A stretch of DNA of 5,493 nt. Source: JBEATZ01 sp041178545 (GTDB lineage Bacteria; Planctomycetota; UBA1135; UBA2386). This document shows, piece by piece, positions 1 to 5,493 of this stretch (within the stretch, counting starts at the first letter, position 1; each line of letters opens with the position of its first letter). Where the stretch lies: positions 1-5,493 of the forward strand of contig JBEGVB010000158.1 in assembly GCA_041178545.1 (NCBI GenBank), read 5' to 3'. The translations under genes and the position numbers were made by a program. Below the pieces are notes generated by a model, which saw only the letters and a list, made by a program, of their open reading frames with translations, did not search any database and was not told the origin of the DNA.

Positions 1-692
1 AGGTTGAACACCAGCACGTGCGCGCCCTCTGCGCCCGATTGCAGGCGCAGCAGCGGCTCGCCGCTCGCACCCACCGCATCGCCATGGGCGAGCGCGGTGC
101 CGTTGCAGTCGATCGAACCGCCTGCCACCTGCACCCATGCGTGGCGGCCGGGTGCGAGCGGCAGCTCGATGGCCTTGCCTGCGGAGAGGTGGGCTGCGTG
201 CAGCCGTACGTCCTGGAACACCTCGACGATGCCGCCCTTGCCGGGCGGTGCTGCCAGCAGGGCAAACTTGTCCTGCATCGCGCTGCGCTCCACGCGCTGC
301 TGGTCATAGCGCGGGGTGAGGTTGCGGCGCTCGGGCAGCATCCAGACCTGCAGCAGGTGCACGGGCTCGGTGTGGCTCGGGTTGACCTCACTGTGCATCA
401 CGCCGGTGCCCGCAGACATCACCTGCACCTCGCCGGGCCCGATGTCCCTGCGGTGGCCCATGCTGTCCTCGTGGCGCAACGTGCCCGAGAGGATCCACGT
501 GAGGATCTCCATGTCGCGGTGGCCGTGCATGCCGAAGCCGGTGCCCGGTGCAACGATGTCCTCGTTGACCACGCGCAACGCACGGAAGTGCATGTGCGCA
601 GGGTCGTGGTAGTCGGCAAACGAGAACGTGTGCCACGAGCGCAGCCAGCCGTGGTCGGCATGGCCGCGCTCGGAGGCCCGACGGATCCGCAT
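1..692 (-). CDS. Pirin-family bicupin (YhhW/YhaK-like), 3' end cut by window edge
   Basis: The minus-strand frame from the ATG at 692 stays open for 230 codons to the window edge. It starts MRIRRASERGHADHGWLRSW and continues HTFSFADYHD, the standard pirin N-terminus. The four metal ligands of the first cupin are all present: His56 and His58 in GMHGHRDMEI, and His100 and Glu102 in SAGTGVMHSEVNPS. The second cupin half follows from about residue 140 (KFALLAAPPG to ALAHGDAVGA). The visible C-terminus (HVLVFNL) is where pirins of about 231-233 residues end, so only a few codons are probably missing. Characterised bacterial relatives (E. coli YhhW) are metal-binding cytoplasmic proteins with quercetin 2,3-dioxygenase activity in vitro; the natural substrate is generally unknown. 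The start codon shares one base with the upstream doxX stop (TGATG), so translation is probably coupled. It is the last visible gene of the marR-doxX-pirin cassette. Family assignment is near certain; the reaction in this organism is not known. Confidence 0.96.
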   Translation of the reverse strand, partial: MRIRRASERGHADHGWLRSWHTFSFADYHDPAHMHFRALRVVNEDIVAPGTGFGMHGHRDMEILTWILSGTLRHEDSMGHRRDIGPGEVQVMSAGTGVMHSEVNPSHTEPVHLLQVWMLPERRNLTPRYDQQRVERSAMQDKFALLAAPPGKGGIVEVFQDVRLHAAHLSAGKAIELPLAPGRHAWVQVAGGSIDCNGTALAHGDAVGASGEPLLRLQSGAEGAHVLVFN

Positions 693-1105
693 CACGACTT
701 GCCGCCTCCACCGATGCGGAAGGCGAACGCGCCGGGACCGGTGAGCGCGAGGCCGGTCACGACCACGGCCAGCGTGAGCGCGAACTCGTACTTGCCGTAC
801 GGGTCATCCGAGTGGCCGACGAACACCGCCACGAACATGGTGAAGGCGAGCGGGACCATCAGGGGACGGAAGAAGAGGCCCGTGAGCAGCGACAGGCTGC
901 CGAGCAGCTGCGAGGAGGCAGCCAGCACGGCCGCCACGTAGGGCATGGGCACGTTCTTGGAGCCGAGCCAGCCGGACATGCCCTCGAGCCCTGCGCCGCC
1001 GAAGGCGCCGAACATCTTCTGGCTGCCGTGGTAGGCGAACACGACGGCGAGCATGAGGCGGATGAGGAGGAGTCCGAGGTCGGACACGGCGGAACGATCG
1101 TTCAT
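692..1105 (-). CDS. DoxX-family integral membrane protein
   Basis: A 137-residue protein from the ATG at 1105 to a TGA at 692-694. The N-terminus MNDRSAVSDLGLLLIRLMLA leads into the DoxX signature, with HGSQKMFGAFGG at residues 26-37. Four hydrophobic segments fit the four-helix DoxX fold: about 9-25, 54-77, 81-97 and 107-125. There is no cysteine. DoxX proteins sit in the cytoplasmic membrane. Characterised relatives are the small subunit of archaeal thiosulfate:quinone oxidoreductase, and proteins tied to thiol, electrophile or quinone stress such as Bacillus CatD and the mycobacterial DoxX partner of SodA and SseA. The substrate cannot be read from sequence. An in-frame GTG at 1168 would add 21 residues and overlap marR by 17 bases. 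I prefer 1105 because family members begin close before the GLLLIRL helix. Neither start has a Shine-Dalgarno sequence. It lies 46 bases after marR and overlaps pirin by one base, so it is probably in one operon with both. Confidence 0.93.
   Translation of the reverse strand: MNDRSAVSDLGLLLIRLMLAVVFAYHGSQKMFGAFGGAGLEGMSGWLGSKNVPMPYVAAVLAASSQLLGSLSLLTGLFFRPLMVPLAFTMFVAVFVGHSDDPYGKYEFALTLAVVVTGLALTGPGAFAFRIGGGGKS
705..712 (-). promoter_or_regulatory. Shine-Dalgarno-like GGTGGAGG ahead of the pirin gene
   Basis: On the minus strand GGTGGAGG lies inside the last codons of doxX. Its GGAGG core ends 12 bases before the pirin ATG at 692, a somewhat long spacing. It is the only strong anti-16S-like match in front of any start in this window. 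It could help reinitiation at the TGATG junction. It also encodes the Gly-rich DoxX tail (GGGGK), so a coding explanation is equally possible. Confidence 0.4.
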
Positions 1106-1151
1106 GGTGGTTGGGTTGGTTTCGGGGTCGTAGGTGTTCTCGAGGTCCAGG

Positions 1152-1619
1152 TCAGTCCTGCGCGCCACGGAGGCGCACGAGGAGGTCGTTGAGCTTGCGC
1201 AACTCGGCTGCGCCGAGGCCGCCCATGAGCTTGTCGGGCATGCGCTTCATGGGTTCGTCGATGCCGGCCAGCAGCTCGAGTCCCTTCTTGCCGATGCGCA
1301 CGAGCACCACGCGGCGGTCGCTCTCGGAGCGGGTGCGCTCCACGAGGCCTGCTGACTCCAGGCGGTCGACGAGGCGGGTCACGTCGGGCACCCGCGTGAC
1401 CATGCGCACGCCGATCTCCGCGCTCGGCAGGCCGTCGGTGCCCGCGCCGCGCAGGATGCGCAGCACGTTGTACTGCTGGGGGGTGAGGCCGAGCGGGCGC
1501 AGGATGCGCAGTTCCTCGGTGCGGAGGTGGTCGGCCGTGCGCTGCAGGTTGAGGTAGGCCTCCATCATGGGCGAGGCGAAGGGCCTTGCCTGCCGGAGTT
1601 CTCGCTGCAACCTGGACAT
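1152..1619 (-). CDS. MarR-family winged helix-turn-helix transcriptional regulator
   Basis: A 155-residue protein starting MSRLQRELRQ, a usual MarR length. The family layout is clear. An N-terminal dimerisation helix (about 15-40) is followed by LTPQQYNVLRILRGA (45-59), which leads into the DNA-binding domain. The recognition-helix region is EIGVRMVTRVPDVTRLVDRL (68-87), and the wing carries the hallmark SDRRVVLV (100-107; Asp101, Arg102, Arg103). C-terminal dimer helices run about 110-152. It contains no cysteine, so it cannot use the thiol switch of OhrR-type members; a small ligand or another mode is more likely. The start at 1619 is chosen because residues upstream in the same frame do not resemble the family. 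No Shine-Dalgarno sequence precedes it. The palindrome directly upstream is a likely autoregulatory operator. By position it should control the downstream doxX and pirin genes. The same frame stays open far upstream, antisense to the next gene; that extension is a GC artefact. Confidence 0.95.
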   Translation of the reverse strand: MSRLQRELRQARPFASPMMEAYLNLQRTADHLRTEELRILRPLGLTPQQYNVLRILRGAGTDGLPSAEIGVRMVTRVPDVTRLVDRLESAGLVERTRSESDRRVVLVRIGKKGLELLAGIDEPMKRMPDKLMGGLGAAELRKLNDLLVRLRGAQD

Positions 1620-1625
1620 GCGCGA

Positions 1626-1655
1626 AGTATGGGCCAACAAAGGTTGTTGCAACAA
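1626..1655 (-). promoter_or_regulatory. Possible sigma70-type promoter for marR-doxX-pirin
   Basis: On the minus strand TTGTTG (1655-1650) and CATACT (1631-1626) form a plausible -35 and -10 pair with an 18-base spacer. Transcription would start about six or seven bases after the -10, near 1619-1620, which is the marR ATG itself. That predicts a leaderless or nearly leaderless transcript and agrees with the missing Shine-Dalgarno sequence. The -35 coincides with one arm of the palindrome, so a bound repressor would block RNA polymerase. The consensus match is moderate. Confidence 0.35.
1635..1655. promoter_or_regulatory. Candidate MarR operator: 12-bp palindrome plus third half-site
   Basis: Positions 1644-1655 read TTGTTGCAACAA, a perfect 12-bp palindrome. 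An additional CAACAA half-site at 1635-1640 pairs with TTGTTG at 1644-1649 across a 3-base spacer, giving three alternating half-sites. The stretch is clearly poorer in GC than its surroundings and lies 16-36 bases upstream of the marR start. MarR proteins commonly bind 15-20 bp palindromes with TTG...CAA ends beside their own genes. Assignment to this regulator is inferred from position and symmetry. Confidence 0.6.
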
Positions 1656-1748
1656 GGAAAACCCCGGGAAATCCATCCAGTCCCCGAAGCATGTCGACGG
1701 AACGCTCCACAGCGCGGCCACGTAGGATTCCGCCCCCCGCGTACCCCC

Positions 1749-4700
1749 ATGCCCCGCTCCTTCCACCTCCTCGCCGGCCTCCTTGCCCTCGCGGTCCTCG
1801 TGCTCGCCGTGTTCTGGTTCTCCAGCAGCCCGGTCGAGGTTCCGATCGGGCCTGCAGCGGCGCCGGTGGCCGCACCGGCAGGCGCCCCGGTGGCAGTGGC
1901 CGGGGAGGTCGGTGCCGTGGGGGTGCAGGAACCGCAGCGCACCGCGGTGAGTGCGCGCGCCGCGAGCCGCGGCGAGGACGATCCCGAGATCGCGGCGGCA
2001 CTCGCCGGTTACGTCGGCAGGGTGGTGGATGCGAAGGGCACGCCCGTGGCCGACTGCGGGGTGCGGCTCGTGCGCCTTGCCGTCGACGAGATCCTCAAGC
2101 CGTCCATGGACCTGATGGATCCGGTTGCATTCGAGCCGACCTACGTGGCCGGTGCGGCACAGACCGGCAGTGACGGACGCTTCCGCATCGAGGGCGTGTT
2201 CCCGCGTGCGGTGTTCCTGCTGCAGGCGGGCATCGGCACCGATGCCCCGGGCTGGCGCATGCTCCAGCAGGTGCCGGGTCCCGGCGAGGTCGTCGACCTC
2301 GGCGACGTCGTGCTCGCCGACCTCGGCGTGGTGACGGGCGTGGTGGTGGACGAGGAGGGTGCACCACTCGCCGATGCATGGATCCGCGCCATCGACCTGC
2401 CTGCCACGCTGCTCGGCGTGTTCCCGTTCGAGCGCATCGACCCCAAGGGCCACGTGATCGTGCGGCAGGAGGGCCGCGGGACCGGCGGGATGGTGATGTC
2501 GATGCCGCCGTGGGTCGAGCGCGCCTTCGAGGACCTGCCCGTGCCCACCACGCGCAGCGGGCCGGACGGCAGGTTCCGGCTCACGGGTCTCACCCCTGGC
2601 AACAACACGCTCGTGACCGTGCACCCGCGCGTGCTCGCCGACCTGCGCGGCAACGTGACGGTCAAGGGTGGCGAGGAGCGCGACATCGGCCAGGTGCGCA
2701 TGCGCGCGGGCGAGGAGTTGTTCGTGGTCGTGCGCGACACGGCAGGCAAGCCGGTGGCAGGCGCCGAGGTGGTGGCAGGCCCCACCACGCTCGTGGCACC
2801 GGTCGACCCGGGTAGTCCGATCGGCGTCACCGACGCCAATGGCCAGGTGTCGACGACGGGGTTCCCCAAGGGCAAGGTGACGGCGGCTGCACGCCGCAGC
2901 GCCAAGGACCCGTGGACGATCGCCGAGCCGCAGTCGGTCAACAACGACGTGGAGGTGACGCTGCCGGCGCAACACCGCCTCACCCTTGCTGTGCTCGGTC
3001 CCGACGGCAAGCCGCCTGCCGAGTTGCAGGTGCGCATGCTCCGCGGCAACGGCAACGACGGCGTGCGCGAGATGGCGTTGCTCGGCTTCGCCAAGGCCGT
3101 CGACGTGGGCAAGGAGCTCGTGCGGCAGGACGACGGCAGCCGCGTGCTGGAGCGCGTGGCGCAGGGCAAGCTCGGCTTGCTGGTGCAGGCACCCGGTACG
3201 GCAGTGAAGTGGGTCGAGGCCGAAGTGCAGGGCGACACGCGCGTGGAGGTCCAACTGGCGTCCGCTCGTTCCTGGAGCGTGACGGCCTTCGACCCCGCGG
3301 GCAAGCCGCTGCGGAACGTGACGGTCTTCGCGCAGGACGCGGGTTCGGACCGCATGACCAACATGCCGCTGGGCTGCGGCCGCACCGACGCGCAAGGGCG
3401 CCTCCGCATCACCAAGATGGGCGGGAGCGACATCCGCGTGAGCGGCAGCCACCCGCGCTACGGCAGTGCTGCTGGCACCAAGGTCGAGGGCACCGAGGAG
3501 TTTGCCGTGCGGTTCGAGGCCACGGGCTCGATCGAAGGCGTGCTCACGACGGCAGGCAGGCCGCCGCAGCAAGGCGCATTCACCGTGCTGTGCTTCGGCA
3601 ACGGTCGCGGCGGTGCCGACGTGGAGGACATGCCCACGTTCCACGTGCCTGATGCCGAGGGGAAGTTTGCGATCCGCGGTCTGCAGCCCCGCATGTACAC
3701 GCTGCAGGTGGTGCGGTCCTTCGAGCTGGTGCAGTCGGGCGGCTCGCTCTTCCGCTTCGTGCAGAACGAGATGCTCAACAACAGCCTGCCGTCCGAGCGC
3801 GCGCAGGTGCCTGCGGGCGGCGTGGCGCAGGTCCAGATGGAAACCGATGCCAACGCCGTGACCGGGCCCAGCGGCCGCATCGCGGGCATTGCCACCATCA
3901 ACGGCATGCCGGCGACCGAGTGCATGGTGTCGGCACGCTTTGGTTCCGCACGCCGCGGTGTGCGAGTGGCCGAGGACGGCTCCTTCAGTTTCGACGCACT
4001 CCCTGCCGGTCGCGGCACCGTGGAGCTGCAGCTGTCTGCAGCGGTGATGGGTGACCGTCCGCCTGCGGTCTGGGGCGAGAACCTCGAGCTCAAGGCAGGC
4101 GACCTGCTCAACCTGCGCATCGAGGCGGAGACTGCAACCGTGGAGGGCACGGTGCTGATGCCCGACGGGAGCCCCGCTCCCGGTGCCTCGGTGAACGCGT
4201 TGGTCGTTCCCATCAAAGCCGGCAGCGTGCCCGTGCGTGCCGACGTGCGTCAGACCCAGCGGGTGGTGACCGACGCAAAGGGTGTCTTCCGGATGGAGCA
4301 CATGCCCGTGGGCCGCTGGAACCTCATCGCACGCGCCCGCGGCGAGGTGGGAGGCCGCGCCGTGCTGCAGGACCTCGAGTTGCTGCCGCGCTCCAGCCGC
4401 ACCGGTCTGGTGCTGCGCATGGAGGCCACCACCACCGTCAAGGGTCGCATCGAGTGGGGCTCGATCGCGCGCGGGGAGGACAGCTGGGATGTCCTGACCT
4501 TCACGTCGCTGGACATGGCATCCGGTCTCGAGGGACTGGGCACCTTCATGACCGGGACCAACTCCGACACGTTCGAGATGCCCGACGTCCTGCCAGGTCG
4601 CTACCGGGTGACGGTGCGTCCGGCCGACAGCTCCGCGGAACTGGAGCACCCCGGTGAGGTGGTCGTGCCCGCAGGGGGCCTCGAGGGCCTCGTCCTCATG

Positions 4701-4763
4701 CCGCGCACCGTGCCGAAGCCGGAACCCCAGCCGAAGCAGGGCCAGACCAAGACCAACCGGTGA
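1749..4763 (+). CDS. Large exported or membrane-anchored protein with about nine carboxypeptidase-regulatory-like repeats
   Basis: A 1004-residue protein of unrecognised function. It starts MPRSFHLLAGLLALAVLVLA, giving a signal peptide or single membrane anchor (hydrophobic about 7-24, no lipobox Cys). A Pro/Ala/Val linker (about 28-60) follows. The rest is a tandem series of degenerate beta-sandwich units with two recurring motifs. One is D-x-x-G-x-P-(V/L)-x-x-A-x-V, as in DTAGKPVAGAEV (330-341) and MPDGSPAPGASV (804-815). The other is D-G-R-F-R-(I/L)-x-G-(L/V)-x-P, as in SDGRFRIEGVFP (141-152) and PDGRFRLTGLTP (272-283). Units begin near residues 87, 194, 323, 410, 508, 593, 709, 796 and 895. 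This matches carboxypeptidase regulatory-like (CarboxypepD_reg/CNA-B-like) folds, usually extracellular scaffolds or stalks. The tail (986-1004) is Pro/Lys/Gln-rich. There is no catalytic domain, LPXTG or PEP-CTERM signal. Four cysteines occur (103, 543, 615, 725). The start at 1749 is chosen because it directly precedes the signal sequence; the in-frame upstream extension covers the operator region. Confidence 0.9.
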   Translation: MPRSFHLLAGLLALAVLVLAVFWFSSSPVEVPIGPAAAPVAAPAGAPVAVAGEVGAVGVQEPQRTAVSARAASRGEDDPEIAAALAGYVGRVVDAKGTPVADCGVRLVRLAVDEILKPSMDLMDPVAFEPTYVAGAAQTGSDGRFRIEGVFPRAVFLLQAGIGTDAPGWRMLQQVPGPGEVVDLGDVVLADLGVVTGVVVDEEGAPLADAWIRAIDLPATLLGVFPFERIDPKGHVIVRQEGRGTGGMVMSMPPWVERAFEDLPVPTTRSGPDGRFRLTGLTPGNNTLVTVHPRVLADLRGNVTVKGGEERDIGQVRMRAGEELFVVVRDTAGKPVAGAEVVAGPTTLVAPVDPGSPIGVTDANGQVSTTGFPKGKVTAAARRSAKDPWTIAEPQSVNNDVEVTLPAQHRLTLAVLGPDGKPPAELQVRMLRGNGNDGVREMALLGFAKAVDVGKELVRQDDGSRVLERVAQGKLGLLVQAPGTAVKWVEAEVQGDTRVEVQLASARSWSVTAFDPAGKPLRNVTVFAQDAGSDRMTNMPLGCGRTDAQGRLRITKMGGSDIRVSGSHPRYGSAAGTKVEGTEEFAVRFEATGSIEGVLTTAGRPPQQGAFTVLCFGNGRGGADVEDMPTFHVPDAEGKFAIRGLQPRMYTLQVVRSFELVQSGGSLFRFVQNEMLNNSLPSERAQVPAGGVAQVQMETDANAVTGPSGRIAGIATINGMPATECMVSARFGSARRGVRVAEDGSFSFDALPAGRGTVELQLSAAVMGDRPPAVWGENLELKAGDLLNLRIEAETATVEGTVLMPDGSPAPGASVNALVVPIKAGSVPVRADVRQTQRVVTDAKGVFRMEHMPVGRWNLIARARGEVGGRAVLQDLELLPRSSRTGLVLRMEATTTVKGRIEWGSIARGEDSWDVLTFTSLDMASGLEGLGTFMTGTNSDTFEMPDVLPGRYRVTVRPADSSAELEHPGEVVVPAGGLEGLVLMPRTVPKPEPQPKQGQTKTNR

Positions 4764-4769
4764 GTCGCT

Positions 4770-5273
4770 TCAGCGCAGGTCGGCTGCCGCACGCGTGCTG
4801 AGGCACCAGCGCAGCTGGCCCAGCATGCTGGCGGAGTGCGGCAACTCGACGGCGGCCACCATGCCCTTCTTGAACGGCAGTGCCACGCGCGGGTTGCCGG
4901 TGAGGAGCAGGCCCAGCAGGCGGCCCATGTGCGGCTCGTGGCCGACGAATGCCACCGAGCGGCAGCCCGCAGCACGCAGTTCGTGCACGAGTTCGAGCGC
5001 GAGCTCGGGCTCGGCCTCGGGCACGAGGCATGGGTTGACCTCGACGGGCTCCTTGTGCTCCAGCGCCACGGCCAGGATGCGCGCGGTCTCCTGCGCACGG
5101 CGCAACGGGCTCGACACGATGCGCTCCACCCTGGCGATGGCGCGGCGCCACGACGAGGAGGCGCGCTGCAGCTTCTCGATGCCCTCGGGTGTGAGCGCGC
5201 GCTCGGCATCGGACTGGCCGATGCGCGGGTCCTCGGCCACGCCATGGCGCACCAGGTGCAGGACGAAGCTCAT
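4770..5273 (-). CDS. sixA: Phosphohistidine phosphatase SixA-like (histidine phosphatase superfamily)
   Basis: A 167-residue protein close to the length of E. coli SixA (161). Superfamily landmarks are intact. LVRHG at residues 7-11 supplies the catalytic His10 and Arg9, SSPLRRAQETA at 54-64 carries the phosphate-pocket Arg59, and VGHEPHM at 110-116 supplies the second His112. The short form without a large insertion is typical of the SixA branch, which removes phosphate from histidine in phosphorelay or phosphotransferase proteins in the cytoplasm. The target here is unknown; small members of this superfamily can also act on other phosphoesters. Its ATG overlaps the rpiA stop by four bases (ATGA), with no Shine-Dalgarno sequence, so it probably depends on translation of rpiA. 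Its stop lies 6 bases from that of the convergent large gene. Confidence 0.92.
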   Translation of the reverse strand: MSFVLHLVRHGVAEDPRIGQSDAERALTPEGIEKLQRASSSWRRAIARVERIVSSPLRRAQETARILAVALEHKEPVEVNPCLVPEAEPELALELVHELRAAGCRSVAFVGHEPHMGRLLGLLLTGNPRVALPFKKGMVAAVELPHSASMLGQLRWCLSTRAAADLR

Positions 5274-5493
5274 GGGATCATGCGCACGCCGCCAGAGGCG
5301 TTGCCCACGAACACGCGGCCTGCCATGGCGATGAACAAGCCGCTCTCCACCACGCCAGGGATCTCCGCGAGTGCCGTGTGCAGGCCGGCAGGGTCGACGA
5401 TGCCTGCGTAGCGGCAGTCGAGGATGTGGTTGCCGTTGTCGGTCACGAGCATCGCGCCGTCCTTCGTCCTCCTCGGCTCCGTGGTGCAGCCAG
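5270..5493 (-). CDS. rpiA: Ribose-5-phosphate isomerase A, C-terminal part only (5' end outside window)
   Basis: The minus-strand frame is open from the window edge to a TGA at 5270-5272. It gives GCTTEPRRTKDGA, then MLVTDNGNHILDCRYAGIVD and PAGLHTALAEIPGVVESGLFIAMAGRVFVG, ending GGVRMIP. The TDNGNHILD block and the IPGVVE-GLF block are the conserved C-terminal signature of RpiA, which interconverts ribose 5-phosphate and ribulose 5-phosphate in the non-oxidative pentose phosphate pathway. About 74 codons are visible, roughly the last third of a usual RpiA of about 220-230 residues. The active-site motifs of the N-terminal part (GTG-S/T and GGGAD/E loops) lie beyond the edge and cannot be checked. 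The internal ATG at 5452 is not the gene start because homology continues upstream of it. It overlaps sixA by four bases, indicating one transcript. Confidence 0.93.
   Translation of the reverse strand, partial: GCTTEPRRTKDGAMLVTDNGNHILDCRYAGIVDPAGLHTALAEIPGVVESGLFIAMAGRVFVGNASGGVRMIP

Larger units (their letters stand above)
1620..1748. other. Divergent intergenic region
   Basis: These 129 bases separate the start of marR (minus strand) from the start of the large repeat protein (plus strand). The marR-proximal third holds the palindromic half-sites and the candidate marR promoter. The part next to the plus-strand gene is C-rich (CCGCCCCCCGCGTACCCCC just before the ATG) and has no Shine-Dalgarno sequence. 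A TAGGAT at 1723-1728 could serve as a plus-strand -10, but no convincing -35 sits at the right distance. The promoter of the large gene is therefore not identified. It could overlap the operator and be co-regulated. Confidence 0.6.

Noticed and set aside
18..941. A plus-strand open frame of 307 codons
   Set aside because: It lies opposite the clear pirin and DoxX genes. Its product is low-complexity and resembles no family.
1527..1748. N-terminal extension of the large plus-strand gene by 74 codons
   Set aside because: It would run through the operator region and into the marR coding sequence. The hydrophobic signal segment starts immediately after the ATG at 1749, so the extension is not credible.
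2141..3433. A minus-strand open frame of 430 codons
   Set aside because: Ser/Thr/Pro/Arg-rich shadow of the large plus-strand gene with no recognisable domain.
1152..4649. A minus-strand open frame of 1165 codons antisense to the large repeat gene and continuous with marR
   Set aside because: It opens because GC-rich third positions of the plus-strand gene suppress stops in the opposing frame. Its translation is His/Arg/Gly-rich with no family resemblance until the real MarR begins at 1619, whereas the plus-strand product shows ordered repeats and a signal sequence.
4806..4818. Small hairpin CCAGC-GCA-GCTGG as a terminator
   Set aside because: Only a 5-bp stem, inside the sixA coding region and without a T-tract; expected by chance in GC-rich sequence.
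4654..5411. Plus-strand open frames of 191 and 226 codons across sixA and rpiA
   Set aside because: They oppose two well-supported minus-strand genes and their translations are compositionally biased without motifs.

Overview
The window is a compact, GC-rich bacterial chromosomal segment. By eye it is about two-thirds or more G+C, with codon third positions mostly G or C. It holds six genes in two minus-strand groups flanking one large plus-strand gene. I see no rRNA, tRNA, CRISPR array, insertion sequence or integrase. The organism cannot be named from this sequence. High GC, starts mostly without Shine-Dalgarno sequences, and a long exported protein built of carboxypeptidase-regulatory-like beta-sandwich repeats together suggest a planctomycete or a similar high-GC Gram-negative lineage. 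This is an inference and is weak.

Positions 1-1619 (minus strand, read right to left) hold a three-gene stress-type cassette. It starts with a MarR-family regulator (1152-1619), continues with a DoxX-family membrane protein (692-1105), and ends with a pirin-family bicupin, cut off by the window edge (1-692). The doxX stop and pirin start share one base (TGATG), so these two are probably translationally coupled. Just upstream of marR lies an AT-richer stretch with a perfect 12-bp palindrome and a third half-site, overlapping a plausible -35/-10 pair. This looks like an autoregulatory MarR operator. The predicted transcript would begin at or next to the ATG, so it may be leaderless.

Positions 1620-1748 are the divergent intergenic region. 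Positions 1749-4763 (plus strand) encode a 1004-residue protein with an N-terminal membrane segment or signal peptide, a Pro/Ala/Val linker and about nine tandem degenerate beta-sandwich repeats. Its role is unknown.

Positions 4770-5493 (minus strand) hold sixA (a phosphohistidine phosphatase-like protein), preceded by the 3' end of rpiA (ribose-5-phosphate isomerase A). The two overlap by 4 bp (ATGA) and are probably co-transcribed. The large gene and sixA converge with only 6 bp between their stop codons.

The window is mostly ordinary gene content. The items most worth following up are the marR operator with its possible leaderless promoter, the regulator-DoxX-pirin cassette whose regulator lacks cysteine, and the unassigned nine-repeat exported protein. 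I do not see a clearly new biological system.
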